Notes: generated by a model not told the origin, from the sequence alone. A stretch of 64,000 nt of DNA from Hymenobacter sp. CRA2 (GCF_002007105.1 NZ_MVBC01000004.1:304095-368094), one strand, 5' to 3'; shown: positions 34,589 to 43,563, numbered from the stretch's first letter. Translations and numbers: made by a program.

Positions 34589-35374
34589 GTGTTTTTCATC
34601 ACCAAGCAGCCGGCCAGGCCCGCCCGGTTTGTAGTCGGCTTCCTGCTGACGCTGGGCCTGTGGCCGGGCACTACGGCCGCGCAGGTAGCCGGCAGTCCGA
34701 GCATCAACGAGTATTTTCGGGCGCAGAATCTGGACTCCGATCTGAGTTTTGGGCCGGGGCACAGCTTTCGGCGCGAAACGCAGATGCAGGACTCGGTCCG
34801 GGGAACCATCACCACATACTACCCTTCCGGCAAGGCGTGGCAGGTGGTGCCCTACGCCCACGTGCGTAAGCAAATCGTGGACGGAACGGAGCGGCGCTAC
34901 TCCGAAACCGGGCAGCTACTGGCCGAAGAAGAATTTCGGCAGAACAAGCGCCACGGCGCGCTGCGCACCTATTACCCCAGCGGCCAGCTGCGCCGGCAGG
35001 AGCAGTACACCGACGGGCGGCAGACGGCGGCTCAGTGCTTCGGCCTCGATGGCAAAGCCGCGTCGTGCGGACCCTACACCGTGCTGCCCGAATTTCCCGG
35101 CGGCATTCGGGGCCTGATGCAGACGGTGACCCAGCGCACCAAGTACCCGGACGAAGCTCAGCAGAACGGCATCGAGGGCAAGGTGTACATCGGCTTTGTG
35201 GTGGATCGGCAGGGCCAGCTGCAAAACGTGCGCGTAACCAAGGGCGCACACGTGCTGCTCGACGAGGAAGCCCTGCGGGTGGTGCGCACGCTCAGCGGTT
35301 GGACGCCCGGCCGCCTCGATGGCGAAACGGCCGACGTGGTGTTTACCGTACCCGTTACTTTCCGCCTCGAGTAA
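34589..35374 (+). CDS. YwqK-repeat / TonB C-terminal protein, paralogue 5
   Basis: This 261-residue exported protein (GTG start at 34589) has a signal peptide (RFVVGFLLTLGLWPGTTAAQ). YwqK repeats (GTITTYYPSGKAWQVVPY, GTERRYSETGQLLAEEEF, GALRTYYPSGQLRRQEQY) precede a well-preserved TonB C-terminal domain (KYPDEAQQNGIEGKVYIGFV ... LLDEEALRVVRTLSGW ... VVFTVPVTF). It is the last and best-conserved member of the array. The preceding 23 nt contain no clear promoter, so it is likely in one operon with paralogue 4. Confidence 0.82.
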   Translation: MFFITKQPARPARFVVGFLLTLGLWPGTTAAQVAGSPSINEYFRAQNLDSDLSFGPGHSFRRETQMQDSVRGTITTYYPSGKAWQVVPYAHVRKQIVDGTERRYSETGQLLAEEEFRQNKRHGALRTYYPSGQLRRQEQYTDGRQTAAQCFGLDGKAASCGPYTVLPEFPGGIRGLMQTVTQRTKYPDEAQQNGIEGKVYIGFVVDRQGQLQNVRVTKGAHVLLDEEALRVVRTLSGWTPGRLDGETADVVFTVPVTFRLE

Positions 35375-35486
35375 ACTGCGCCCGAAAAGCCGTTTGGCTT
35401 CGTACTTTTACGCCCTACTTCCGCGCCGCGCCAGCCCCAAACCATCCCGGTAACCGGGTTCGGCCGCGGAAACCTGTGTTTCATTC

Positions 35487-36947
35487 ATGGACGAAAGCAT
35501 CAAAGCAAAATACCAGCCCGTCATCGGTCTGGAAGTGCACGCGCAGCTGCTCACCCGCAGCAAAATGTACTCCTCGGACGAAAACGAGTACGGCGCGCTG
35601 CCCAACTCCAACCTGTCGGTGATTACCCTGGGCCACCCCGGCACGCTGCCGCGCATCAACCGCACGGCCGTGGAGTACGCCATCAAAATGGGCCTGGCCA
35701 CGAACTGCCAGATTACGCGTGACAACCTGTTTGCGCGCAAAAACTACTTTTACCCCGACCTGCCCAAGGGTTACCAGATTACCCAGGACAAGACACCGCT
35801 CTGCACCAAGGGCCACGTGGATATCCGCCTTTCGGACGGCACGGTGAAGCCCATCGGCATCACCCGCATCCACATGGAAGAGGACGCGGGCAAGTCGATG
35901 CACCTGGCGGGCGAGACGGAAACGCTGGTGGACTTGAACCGCGCCGGCGTGCCCCTCATCGAAATCGTGTCGGAGCCCGATATTCGCGACGCCGACGAGG
36001 CCTACGCCTACCTCTCGGAAATCAAGAAGCTGGTGCAGTACCTCGACATCTGCGACGGCAACATGGAGGAAGGCTCCCTGCGCTGCGACGCCAACATTTC
36101 GGTGATGCCCGTGGGCTCCACGAAGTTCGGCACCAAGGTGGAGGTGAAGAACATGAACTCCTTCCGCAACGTGCAGCGCGCCATCGAGCACGAAATCGAG
36201 CGGCAGATTGCCCTGCTCGAAGCCGGCGAGGAAGTCATCAGCCAGACGCGCGGTTTCGACGCCACCACCGGCACCACGCAGGCCCAGCGTACCAAGGAAA
36301 CGATGAACGACTACCGGTACTTCCCGGAGCCCGACCTGCCCCCGGTCATCGTGGACGACGCCTGGCTGCACCGCGTGCAGAGCGAGCTGCCGGCCCTGCC
36401 GCAGCAGCTCTACGCCCGCTTCACCGGCGAGCTGGGCCTTTCGGATTACGACGCCAATGTGCTCATCGCCGAGAAGGACATTGCCCTCTTCTTCGACGAG
36501 CTGACGCGCCTGACGCCCAACGCCAAGGCCGCTGCCAACTGGATTTCGGGCCCGGTGAAGTCCTTCCTGAACGAGCGCGCCCTCACCATCGGCGAGTTTC
36601 CGCTGAAGCCCCAGCACCTGGCCGACATCATCGGCCTGATCGACGCGGGCAAAATCAACCACTCCGTGGCGTCGAAGCAGCTGTTTCCGCACCTGCTGGA
36701 GCACGCCGCGCAGTCGGCCGCCGAAGCGGCCGAGCAGCTGGGCCTGCTGCAGCAAGCCGATTCGGGCGAGCTGGAAGCCATGGTGCAGCAGGTGCTCGAC
36801 GCCAACCCGGCCAAAGTAGCCGAGTACCGCGCCGGCAAAAAGTCGTTGACCGGCATGTTCATGGGCGAGCTGATGAAGCTCACCAAGGGCAAGGCCGACC
36901 CCAAGCTGGCCAACCAGCTGCTGCGCGACAAGCTGGAGCAGGCCTAA
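35487..36947 (+). CDS. gatB: Asp-tRNA(Asn)/Glu-tRNA(Gln) amidotransferase subunit B
   Basis: GatB phosphorylates the misacylated Glu-tRNA-Gln (or Asp-tRNA-Asn) and, in the GatCAB complex, transfers ammonia to it. The 486-residue product has the catalytic core (YQPVIGLEVHAQLLT, PGTLPRINRTAVEYAI, DLPKGYQITQDKTPL, ITRIHMEEDAGKSMH, NRAGVPLIEIVSEPD, SLRCDANISV). The C-terminal helical tail (YqeY-like, ending ADPKLANQLLRDKLEQA) binds tRNA. gatA and gatC are not in the window. ATG at 35487; a strong terminator follows. Confidence 0.97.
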   Translation: MDESIKAKYQPVIGLEVHAQLLTRSKMYSSDENEYGALPNSNLSVITLGHPGTLPRINRTAVEYAIKMGLATNCQITRDNLFARKNYFYPDLPKGYQITQDKTPLCTKGHVDIRLSDGTVKPIGITRIHMEEDAGKSMHLAGETETLVDLNRAGVPLIEIVSEPDIRDADEAYAYLSEIKKLVQYLDICDGNMEEGSLRCDANISVMPVGSTKFGTKVEVKNMNSFRNVQRAIEHEIERQIALLEAGEEVISQTRGFDATTGTTQAQRTKETMNDYRYFPEPDLPPVIVDDAWLHRVQSELPALPQQLYARFTGELGLSDYDANVLIAEKDIALFFDELTRLTPNAKAAANWISGPVKSFLNERALTIGEFPLKPQHLADIIGLIDAGKINHSVASKQLFPHLLEHAAQSAAEAAEQLGLLQQADSGELEAMVQQVLDANPAKVAEYRAGKKSLTGMFMGELMKLTKGKADPKLANQLLRDKLEQA

Positions 36948-36973
36948 TTCCTGGCCGCTGCCTTGCAACCCAA

Positions 36974-37010
36974 ACCCCACCCGCTGGCCTCCACGGGTGG
37001 GGTTCTTTTT
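36974..37010 (+). terminator. Rho-independent terminator after gatB
   Basis: ACCCCACCCG (36974-36983) pairs with CGGGTGGGGT (36994-37003), followed by TCTTTTT. Confidence 0.85.
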
Positions 37011-37030
37011 TACCTGCTTATTCTTCTGGT

Positions 37031-38158
37031 ATGTATCCGACCAAACTGGCGCTGCTCGCGCTGGCCACCGCTGTTACGTTGCCGGGCTGGGCCCAGCGCA
37101 AACCCGCTGCCGCCCCGAAGGCTACTACCAACTACGAAGTGCGCGGCCGGCTCACCCACGCGCCGGCCGGCACGCGCGTGCTTCTGGCGCACATCAGCCA
37201 CGAGCAAGTCGTTATTGACTCCGCTACCACGGATGCAGCCGGGCGGTTTCAGCTGCGCGGCTCGGTACCTGGCCCGGATGTGTACATGCTGCGGGTGCGG
37301 GGGCAGCAACGGACCACCAACCTGGCCCTGGCCCCCAGCAGCCGCCTGCAGGTACGCGCCGATGCCACCCAGCTCTGGCGTACCGGGGAGGTAACGGGTT
37401 CCGCCGAAGCAGTAGCGCTGTCGGCCATGAACCGGGAGCATGCGCGGCTGATGGCCCACATTGAGGAGCTGGCGCAGCAGCGCGGCCAAAACGCCGACAC
37501 TGCCGTCCAGCGGCGCATTCAGCGCGACTGGGACGGCACCATGGCTGCTTTCGGCGCGTCGTCGCTGCGGGTGGCACGCCACTCGTCGTATCTGGCGCCT
37601 TATGTCGTGGCCACTTTCCTGAGTGGGGTCGGGTCCGATGTGGCTTTTGTCGACTCGGCTACCGCGCGCTACGCCCGGCAGTGGCCCGCCTCGCCCTACA
37701 CCCAGCGGCTGCTGAAATACCAAACTATCCGCCGCGCCACAGCCATCGGACAACCGGCTCCGGCGGTGCTGCTGACCAATCCGCAAGGGCAGCTTGTGAG
37801 CCTGAGCAGCCTGCGCGGCAAGTACGTGCTGCTCGATTTCTGGGCCTCCTGGTGCGGGCCCTGCCGCCAGGAAAATGCCCATCTGGCGCAGCTGTACCGG
37901 CGCTACCAACCCAAAGGCTTCGAAGTGTACGGCGTATCAGTTGACAGCAAAAAGGCCGACTGGACCAAGGCCATCGAGCAGGACGGCGTGACGTGGACGC
38001 AAGTCATTGATCCTCCCGGCGAGCAAAGTGTGGCCGCCAGCCGCTACGACATCATCGCGTATCCGACTACCTTTTTACTGGATCGGGAGGGGCGCATCAT
38101 CGCCAAGAACCTGAGCGGCGAGGCGCTGGAGAAAAAACTGGCCGAGCTGCTGCCCTGA
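37031..38158 (+). CDS. DUF4369/TlpA-type thioredoxin protein, paralogue 1
   Basis: This 375-residue exported protein has a signal peptide (YPTKLALLALATAVTLPGWAQ) followed by an N-terminal DUF4369-like beta-rich domain (residues about 35-120). A helical middle follows (AHIEELAQQRGQNADT ...) and a C-terminal TlpA thioredoxin domain with CGPC at Cys275-Cys278 (FWASWCGPCRQE), YDIIAYPTTFLLD and IIAKNLSGEALE. Such proteins reduce disulfides in periplasmic substrates such as c-type cytochromes; the substrate is unknown here. First of four paralogues up to 42575. ATG at 37031. Confidence 0.9.
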   Translation: MYPTKLALLALATAVTLPGWAQRKPAAAPKATTNYEVRGRLTHAPAGTRVLLAHISHEQVVIDSATTDAAGRFQLRGSVPGPDVYMLRVRGQQRTTNLALAPSSRLQVRADATQLWRTGEVTGSAEAVALSAMNREHARLMAHIEELAQQRGQNADTAVQRRIQRDWDGTMAAFGASSLRVARHSSYLAPYVVATFLSGVGSDVAFVDSATARYARQWPASPYTQRLLKYQTIRRATAIGQPAPAVLLTNPQGQLVSLSSLRGKYVLLDFWASWCGPCRQENAHLAQLYRRYQPKGFEVYGVSVDSKKADWTKAIEQDGVTWTQVIDPPGEQSVAASRYDIIAYPTTFLLDREGRIIAKNLSGEALEKKLAELLP

Positions 38159-38163
38159 AACAG

Positions 38164-38191
38164 AGCGGGGCTTACCGCGGCAAGCCCCGCT
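38164..38191 (+). terminator. Hairpin after TlpA paralogue 1
   Basis: AGCGGGGCTT (38164-38173) pairs with AAGCCCCGCT (38182-38191). The stem is perfect but no T run follows. Confidence 0.5.
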
Positions 38192-38271
38192 ATCAAATCC
38201 GCCTATAAGCTTCAACACCGCGACTTTCGAGCGTAGCCGAGGGGCATTGTGCGGTTCCTAATGTGTACCCT

Positions 38272-38913
38272 ATGCTAGAGCGAATATTGGCCGGCGGCCG
38301 CAACTGTTGTGGGGCTACCCTGGGGCTGTGGTTAGTCGGTTGTTCGCTGACTAGCCGTGCGCAGGTCGATACCGTGCTGTACGACGCGTGGGTAGCCAGC
38401 CCCAATTTTCAGCTTTACCGGACAGCCGAGAATAGAAAACAAAGTCCCCGGGATGTCCTGGGGCTGCCCATCTCTACGCTGGGCGAGACGTGGCTGGTGG
38501 CGTACACGCCCGGGCGGCGCTTCAGCTACCGGCAGGCGTTAGCCCGCGGGGTATATTTTGGAAGCTTTGCCTCGCTGCCGGCCAACTTTCTGGGCAATGA
38601 GCAGGCGGTACGCTTGCGCCAGCTGCGTACCCGGTTGCGGCCCGGTGCGTTCGACAAAGCGGAGGTGCACCTTTCCGAGGGAGTGTATCCGCACGTTTCG
38701 CGCTACTGGCGTTCTATCGACCATTACTACCCAAGGCCCGGATTTTACCTGGGGCGGGCCAGGTTTAAGTGTATATCGTTGGGCACCATCTCACTACGGG
38801 TACTGGATTTGCGTTACCGTCCGCGCCGACACGCCCACCCGGTAATTACGGTGCAGGTGCCGGCGTACTTTATTACCGAACTCATTGCTTTCGACGGCCG
38901 GATGCATCCTTAG
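38272..38913 (+). CDS. Exported hypothetical protein
   Basis: This 213-residue protein begins at the ATG at 38272 (an earlier in-frame GTG at 38263 is less likely). The N-terminal signal LGLWLVGCSLTSRAQ contains a possible lipobox Cys. The rest is basic and aromatic (RRFSYRQALARGVYFGSF, RYWRSIDHYYPRPGFYLG, DLRYRPRRHAHP) without a known domain. It lies inside the TlpA array and is not related to it. The next gene in the array starts 110 nt downstream. Confidence 0.6.
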   Translation: MLERILAGGRNCCGATLGLWLVGCSLTSRAQVDTVLYDAWVASPNFQLYRTAENRKQSPRDVLGLPISTLGETWLVAYTPGRRFSYRQALARGVYFGSFASLPANFLGNEQAVRLRQLRTRLRPGAFDKAEVHLSEGVYPHVSRYWRSIDHYYPRPGFYLGRARFKCISLGTISLRVLDLRYRPRRHAHPVITVQVPAYFITELIAFDGRMHP

Positions 38914-39023
38914 TTAGCAGCACCAGCGCTACGCTTATGCCGCGAGGCTCCTGGTTGCCGGGTTCTGAAGTCCCGTCGCTTATCTTGCCGCCATCTACTC
39001 TGCTCAGGCTAACCGTTACCACG

Positions 39024-40142
39024 ATGCCGAAAATCTATCCCTTCCTGGCTGCGGCCCTGCTGGCCGTGCCGGCCATGGCCCAGCGCGCCAAACTGCCCAA
39101 CGCCAAGCCCAACGTGGAAATCAGCGGCAAGCTGCAGAACGCTCCCGCGGGTACGAAAGTGTACGTGGTGGATGCCGGCAACGGTCGCTCCATGCGGCTT
39201 GACTCGGCTACGGTGGACGGGCAGGGCCGCTTCCGGCTGCGCGCCCGCGTGCCCGATGCGGCCGTGTATTACCTGGCGGTGGAGAAGCAGCAGGAGGCGA
39301 TGGGCCTGCCGCTCGCGGCCGGCAGTAAGCTGCAGGTCAGCGGCGACGCCACCCGACTGGTGCAAACCGGAGCCGTGCGCGGCTCGGCCGAAGCCGATAC
39401 CTACTTCAGCTTTCAGCAGGCCCGCATGCGCAACATGGAGCAGCTGCGCGCCCTGACCGGACCCTACAGGGCCGCTCAGGACGAGGCCACGAAAGCGGCC
39501 ATCGAACGACAGTTCGAGGCGCTGGAAGCGGAGGCCGAGAACCGCGCCAAGCGCCTGGCCCGGCAGCCCGCCTCGTACCTGGCCCCGTACGCCGCCCTGA
39601 CCCTGCTCGGCAACCAGGCACAGGCCGCGTTTCTGGACTCCGTGACGGCCGTGTACCAGAAGGTACAACCCCTTTCGCGCTACACTAAGGCGCTGCTGGA
39701 GCACCAGGCGCGGCAGCAAGCCACCGCCGTGGGCGCGCTGGCCCCCGACATTCAGTTGGCCGGCGCCGATGGGCAGTTGATTCCGCTCAGTAGCCTGCGC
39801 GGCAAGTACGTCATGATTGATTTCTGGGCCTCCTGGTGCGGACCCTGCCGTCAGGAAAACCCCAACGTGGTGCGCCTCTACAACGCTTACAAAAACAAAG
39901 GCTTCGAAATCTACGGCGTGTCCCTGGATCAGGACAAGGACAAGTGGCTCAAGGCTATCCGGGCGGATGGACTCACGTGGACCCACGTCTCGGACCTGAA
40001 AGGCTGGCAATCCAAGGCCGGGCAGGCCTACGGCGTGCAGTCCATTCCCGCCACCGTGCTGATTGATCCGCAGGGACGCATCATCGCCAAGAACCTGCGC
40101 GGCGAAGCGCTGGCAAAGAAAGTAGCGGCGCTGCTGCCCTGA
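39024..40142 (+). CDS. DUF4369/TlpA-type thioredoxin protein, paralogue 2
   Basis: This 372-residue exported protein has a signal peptide (MPKIYPFLAAALLAVPAMAQ) followed by DUF4369 (about residues 30-120) and an Ala/Arg/Glu helical middle. The TlpA domain has CGPC at Cys272-Cys275 (FWASWCGPCRQENPNV), then GVSLDQDKDKW and YGVQSIPATVLIDPQG. It is most like paralogue 4: both share the DGLTWTHVSDLKGWQS segment. The frame is open upstream to 38769, but that part is not protein-like and overlaps the preceding gene, so the ATG at 39024 is used. A terminator follows at 40169. Confidence 0.9.
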   Translation: MPKIYPFLAAALLAVPAMAQRAKLPNAKPNVEISGKLQNAPAGTKVYVVDAGNGRSMRLDSATVDGQGRFRLRARVPDAAVYYLAVEKQQEAMGLPLAAGSKLQVSGDATRLVQTGAVRGSAEADTYFSFQQARMRNMEQLRALTGPYRAAQDEATKAAIERQFEALEAEAENRAKRLARQPASYLAPYAALTLLGNQAQAAFLDSVTAVYQKVQPLSRYTKALLEHQARQQATAVGALAPDIQLAGADGQLIPLSSLRGKYVMIDFWASWCGPCRQENPNVVRLYNAYKNKGFEIYGVSLDQDKDKWLKAIRADGLTWTHVSDLKGWQSKAGQAYGVQSIPATVLIDPQGRIIAKNLRGEALAKKVAALLP

Positions 40143-40168
40143 TAACCCTCCGCTGCGGCCCGAAGCTT

Positions 40169-40204
40169 AAGCCCCGCCGGCGTTGGTCGTTGGCGGGCTT
40201 TTTC
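40169..40204 (+). terminator. Rho-independent terminator after TlpA paralogue 2
   Basis: AAGCCCCGCC pairs with GGCGGGCTT with one bulged C, followed by TTTTTCG. Confidence 0.7.
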
Positions 40205-40235
40205 GTTGCTTTGGTCTGAATATCTATTCTTTTCT

Positions 40236-41324
40236 ATGTATTCTTTGTTGTTGGGCGGCTGCCTGGCGGCCGCATTCGGTGGCGCTCCGGAAACCTGCCA
40301 GCTCAGTGGCCGCGCCGAACACGCGCCGCCCGGCACCTGGGCGTACGTCTATCCGCCGGAGGTGAAGCTGGTGTCTGTCAATTGCCTCGACTCGGTACAG
40401 CTCGATGCCAAAGGCCGCTTTGCCCTGCAGGTACCGCTCAGCGCCGGACCGGAGTACTACCGGCTGCAGTTCTCGGGCCGGCCGGGCGGCTACTGGCCGG
40501 TGCCGCTGGCGCCCGGGCGTAGGGTCACCTTTAAGGGCGATATGCTGCCGACGGGTCCGATCAAGATGATGGGCGGCCGCTTCACCGGCTCGCCCGAAAC
40601 GGATAGGGAAGACGAGTTCAGTGGCTTGTTCCGGCAGGCGTCTGCCGATAAGCGGGCGGGCAAGCCGGACAAAGTAGCGCAGGCCCAGGCCCGTATGCGC
40701 CAGCTGGTGCGCCGCCACCTCGATTCGTTTCAGGCCGCCTGGTGGACCAGCGCCTACCTGGCCCAGGAGCCGGAGCAGCGCGTGTTTGTCGATTCGATAA
40801 CGACGGTGCTGCGCCAACACCAGCCCAACTCGCGCTTCACCCAGCGCCTGCTGGCCCGCCAGCGCCGCCTGCCGGAGCTGCAGCCCGGGCAGCTGGCGCC
40901 CAACTTTGCCCTGGCTACCGCCGCGGGCAGCGACTCGTTGCGGCTGGCCAGCCTGCGCGGCCGCTACGTGGTGCTGCATTTCTGGCACCCGTCGAGCCTG
41001 GACCCGGCGAAAGTGGTGATGGCGCCGGGCAGCCAGCTCACCGATCTGGTGCCGCTGTATCAGCGCCTGCAGGGGCGGCCGGCAGAGCTGGTGAGCGTGG
41101 CCCTTACGCCCGATATGCTGCTGTGGCAGGCCGCCGTGCAGCGCGAGCCGGCCGTGCGCTGGCCGCAGGCGCGGGAGGCGCAGGGCTACCGCGGCCGGTT
41201 GCCCGAGGCGCTGGGCTTCAACAAGTCGCCCAGCTTCGTGCTCATCGACCCCGAGGGCAAGCTGCTCGGTATCGGGCTGGAACTGAATGAGCTGGACCAG
41301 CAGTTGCGCCAATTGCTGCCGTAG
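40236..41324 (+). CDS. TlpA-like protein lacking the CXXC motif, paralogue 3
   Basis: This 362-residue lipoprotein-like protein (MYSLLLGGCLAAAFGG, possible lipobox LLGGC) has the same architecture as its neighbours: a DUF4369-like N-terminal domain, a helical middle and a thioredoxin-like C-terminal part. The redox site is changed. The neighbours have FWASWCGPCRQE; here it is FWHPSSLDPAKV, with Ser254 and Pro257 in the places of the two cysteines. The rest of the fold persists (LRLASLRGRYVVLHFW, SPSFVLIDPEGKLLG). It is therefore probably not a disulfide reductase, but may bind a partner or ligand. ATG at 40236; an earlier in-frame start at 40206 is less likely. Confidence 0.85.
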   Translation: MYSLLLGGCLAAAFGGAPETCQLSGRAEHAPPGTWAYVYPPEVKLVSVNCLDSVQLDAKGRFALQVPLSAGPEYYRLQFSGRPGGYWPVPLAPGRRVTFKGDMLPTGPIKMMGGRFTGSPETDREDEFSGLFRQASADKRAGKPDKVAQAQARMRQLVRRHLDSFQAAWWTSAYLAQEPEQRVFVDSITTVLRQHQPNSRFTQRLLARQRRLPELQPGQLAPNFALATAAGSDSLRLASLRGRYVVLHFWHPSSLDPAKVVMAPGSQLTDLVPLYQRLQGRPAELVSVALTPDMLLWQAAVQREPAVRWPQAREAQGYRGRLPEALGFNKSPSFVLIDPEGKLLGIGLELNELDQQLRQLLP

Positions 41325-41426
41325 CGGTGCCGGCGCGACAAGAAGGCCGTGCACAGTTCGGGACAAATCAGCAACTTGCACTGTTGTTAGCCCGGTGCGC
41401 GTAGCCGTGCCGTTGTCTTTGCCTTC

Positions 41427-42575
41427 ATGAAATACCCTATGACCAGCCTGATTCTGGTAGCCTCGCTGCTGAGCGCCGCCGCCTGCACCGACGCTTCGTC
41501 GTCCAATACTACTGCCGCGGGCGGCCCCGGCTTCGAAATTACCGGCCAGCTGCGCAACGCCGCCGCGGGCACCAAGGTGTACCTGTCCGAGCTGACCAAC
41601 AACCAGTTCGTGTCGCGCGATACGGCCACTACCGACGCGCAGGGCCGCTTCACCTTCCGCGGCACCGCCGCCGAGGCCGGGCTGTACCAGATCAAGCTCA
41701 ACGAGCCGAACCAAGTGCTGCTGGCCCTTGATAACCAAACCAAGCTGCAGCTGACCGGCGACGCCCAGAAGCTTTCGGCTGATTACTCGGTGAAGGGTTC
41801 CAAGGACTCGGAAATGCTGCAGCAGCTCACCGGCCACATGCAGCGCGCCAACGGGCAGATGCAGGGCATCATGCAGCGCTACCAGACGAACGCGCAGGCG
41901 GGCCGGCAGGACTCCATGCAGCGCATTGAGGCGCAGTTCTATACCGTGCAGGCCCGCAACACGGCCGCGCTGAAGGCGCTGGTGCGCAAGAACCCCACGT
42001 CGGTGGTGTCGGCTTTTGCCCTGAGCAACCCGCAAATCATCAACGCCGACGAGAACTTCGGCTTTGCCGACTCGGTGGCCACGCAGCTGAAAAAAGCCCA
42101 GCCCAACGCGAGCTACACCAAGTCCTTGGTGCAGACGCTGGAGCCCTTGCGCAAAACCGCCGTGGGCACCGTAGCCCCCGACATCAAGCTGGCTACGCCC
42201 GAGGGCAAAACCGTGAGCCTGAGCAGCCTGCGCGGCAAGTACGTGCTGCTGGACTTCTGGGCTTCGTGGTGCGGGCCCTGCCGCCAGGAAAACCCCAACG
42301 TGGTGCGCACCTATCAGCAGTATAAGGACAAGAAATTCACCGTTTACGGCGTGTCGCTGGACCAGGACAAGGGCAAGTGGGAAAAGGCCATTCAAGCCGA
42401 CGGCCTGACGTGGACCCACGTTTCGGACCTGAAGGGCTGGCAGTCGGCTGCCGGTCAGGCCTACGGCGTGCAGTCCATCCCGATGAACTTCCTGCTCGAC
42501 CCGCAGGGCCGCATCATCGCCAAGAACCTGCGCGGCGAAGCCCTTACTGCTAAGCTGGCTTCGGTACTGAAGTAG
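41427..42575 (+). CDS. DUF4369/TlpA-type thioredoxin lipoprotein, paralogue 4
   Basis: This 382-residue protein has a lipoprotein signal (PMTSLILVASLLSAAAC, lipobox SAAAC), so it is probably anchored to a membrane. DUF4369 (about residues 35-120) is followed by a helical middle and a TlpA domain with CGPC at Cys282-Cys285. The C-terminal half is very like paralogue 2 (TWTHVSDLKGWQSAAGQAYGV). ATG at 41427, with TTGTCTTTG a few nt upstream as a near-consensus -7 box. A very strong terminator follows, closing the array. Confidence 0.9.
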   Translation: MKYPMTSLILVASLLSAAACTDASSSNTTAAGGPGFEITGQLRNAAAGTKVYLSELTNNQFVSRDTATTDAQGRFTFRGTAAEAGLYQIKLNEPNQVLLALDNQTKLQLTGDAQKLSADYSVKGSKDSEMLQQLTGHMQRANGQMQGIMQRYQTNAQAGRQDSMQRIEAQFYTVQARNTAALKALVRKNPTSVVSAFALSNPQIINADENFGFADSVATQLKKAQPNASYTKSLVQTLEPLRKTAVGTVAPDIKLATPEGKTVSLSSLRGKYVLLDFWASWCGPCRQENPNVVRTYQQYKDKKFTVYGVSLDQDKGKWEKAIQADGLTWTHVSDLKGWQSAAGQAYGVQSIPMNFLLDPQGRIIAKNLRGEALTAKLASVLK

Positions 42576-42612
42576 TAGGGTAGCTGTAAAAAGCTGACCA
42601 TACATCAAGAAC

Positions 42613-42646
42613 AAAGGGCCTTCCCGCGCGGGAAGGCCCTTTTTCG
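42613..42646 (+). terminator. Rho-independent terminator after TlpA paralogue 4
   Basis: Perfect 13-bp arms AAAGGGCCTTCCC / GGGAAGGCCCTTT with a GCGC loop, followed by TTTTC. It may also serve the convergent gene ending at 42683. Confidence 0.88.
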
Positions 42647-42682
42647 TATCAGCACAGAACCAGTGCAGTGCGCTTCGGCTAT

Positions 42683-43510
42683 TTAGGCCAAAAACATGCG
42701 CTGCAAGGCCTGCCAGAGCTGTTTTTTGCGCCCGTTGTCGTATTCGATGATTTCTACGTCGGCCGCGGGCAGGTAGGCCACGTCGCCGATGCGCACGGGC
42801 TCGTAGGGCTCCGTGCGCTTGGTGGCCACGTCGAGCAGGTTTTTGCCAAAGCCAATGACTTCGCGCACGGCCAGCCCCCGGGCCCGCAGCTCCTCCAGGC
42901 TCACCGGGTACGGCGAACGGACGTTGACGATAACGCACTCTTCCATCACGCGCTGAATGGCCTTGAGCATGTTGTTGAGAAACACGTTGCGCTGTACCCG
43001 CGGCAGGCGTGTGGGGTCTTCCAGGCGCACCAGTAGTACCAGCCCGTTGGCGTTGCTGCCAAGGGTATCGAACTCCACCGGCGGGCGCTGCGCCGCAACG
43101 GGTGGCGCCGCAGGTGCGGCAGGCACAGAGGCAGTAATCGAAGGCGCCGTTGGCGGAGCAGGCGCAGAAGTGGCCTGCGGGGCGTCGACGGGAGGAGCCG
43201 GGGCTGAAGGCGCTGGCGGGGCCGCGGCCTGCAGACGGGATGCCTTTAGGTCGGCCAGGGACGGCAGGCGGCCGGGGGCAGCCGGGGCTGGCTCCGGCGA
43301 CATCGAGGCGGCAACGACCGGCTGCGCCACCGGGGCCTCGACTACCACGGCCGGAGCCGCGGGGGCAGTTGCCGGAGGCGGCACGGCCGCGGGAGTCGGT
43401 GGCGCGGCAGCCTGAACGGCCGCAAGGGCTACCGAGCCGGGTTCGGGCACTACGTAGAGCGGCGTGCCGGCGTACAGCTGCTGGTAGAAGGAAAGGGTAG
43501 CGTCATCCAC
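42683..43510 (-). CDS. Hypothetical protein with Pro/Ala-rich linker
   Basis: This roughly 275-residue protein has an N-terminal part (DDATLSFYQQLYAGTPLYVV) separated by about 130 residues of Pro/Ala-rich linker. A folded C-terminal domain follows (FDTLGSNANGLVLLVRLED ... NVFLNNMLKAIQRVMEECV, ending KKQLWQALQRMFLA). I do not recognise the family. The frame is open up to 43594, but that TTG is the -33 element of a good promoter (TTG-N20-TACCTTTT), so I place the start at the GTG at 43510. Confidence 0.65.
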   Translation of the reverse strand: MDDATLSFYQQLYAGTPLYVVPEPGSVALAAVQAAAPPTPAAVPPPATAPAAPAVVVEAPVAQPVVAASMSPEPAPAAPGRLPSLADLKASRLQAAAPPAPSAPAPPVDAPQATSAPAPPTAPSITASVPAAPAAPPVAAQRPPVEFDTLGSNANGLVLLVRLEDPTRLPRVQRNVFLNNMLKAIQRVMEECVIVNVRSPYPVSLEELRARGLAVREVIGFGKNLLDVATKRTEPYEPVRIGDVAYLPAADVEIIEYDNGRKKQLWQALQRMFLA

Positions 43511-43563
43511 GGGGTACGGGCGCGGAAAGTGAAACGGCGATGGAAGCGGCGCAAGGGCCAGGT

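Noticed and set aside
35481..36980. 499-residue minus-strand frame opposite gatB
   Set aside because: Antisense shadow of gatB; composition unlike real proteins here.
40224..42938. 904-residue minus-strand frame opposite two TlpA genes
   Set aside because: Runs antisense through two paralogues and a strong terminator (42613-42646). Only frame preference in GC-rich DNA keeps it open.
43000..43480. Pro/Ala-rich repeats as a tandem DNA repeat
   Set aside because: It is a low-complexity protein linker with no regular DNA period.
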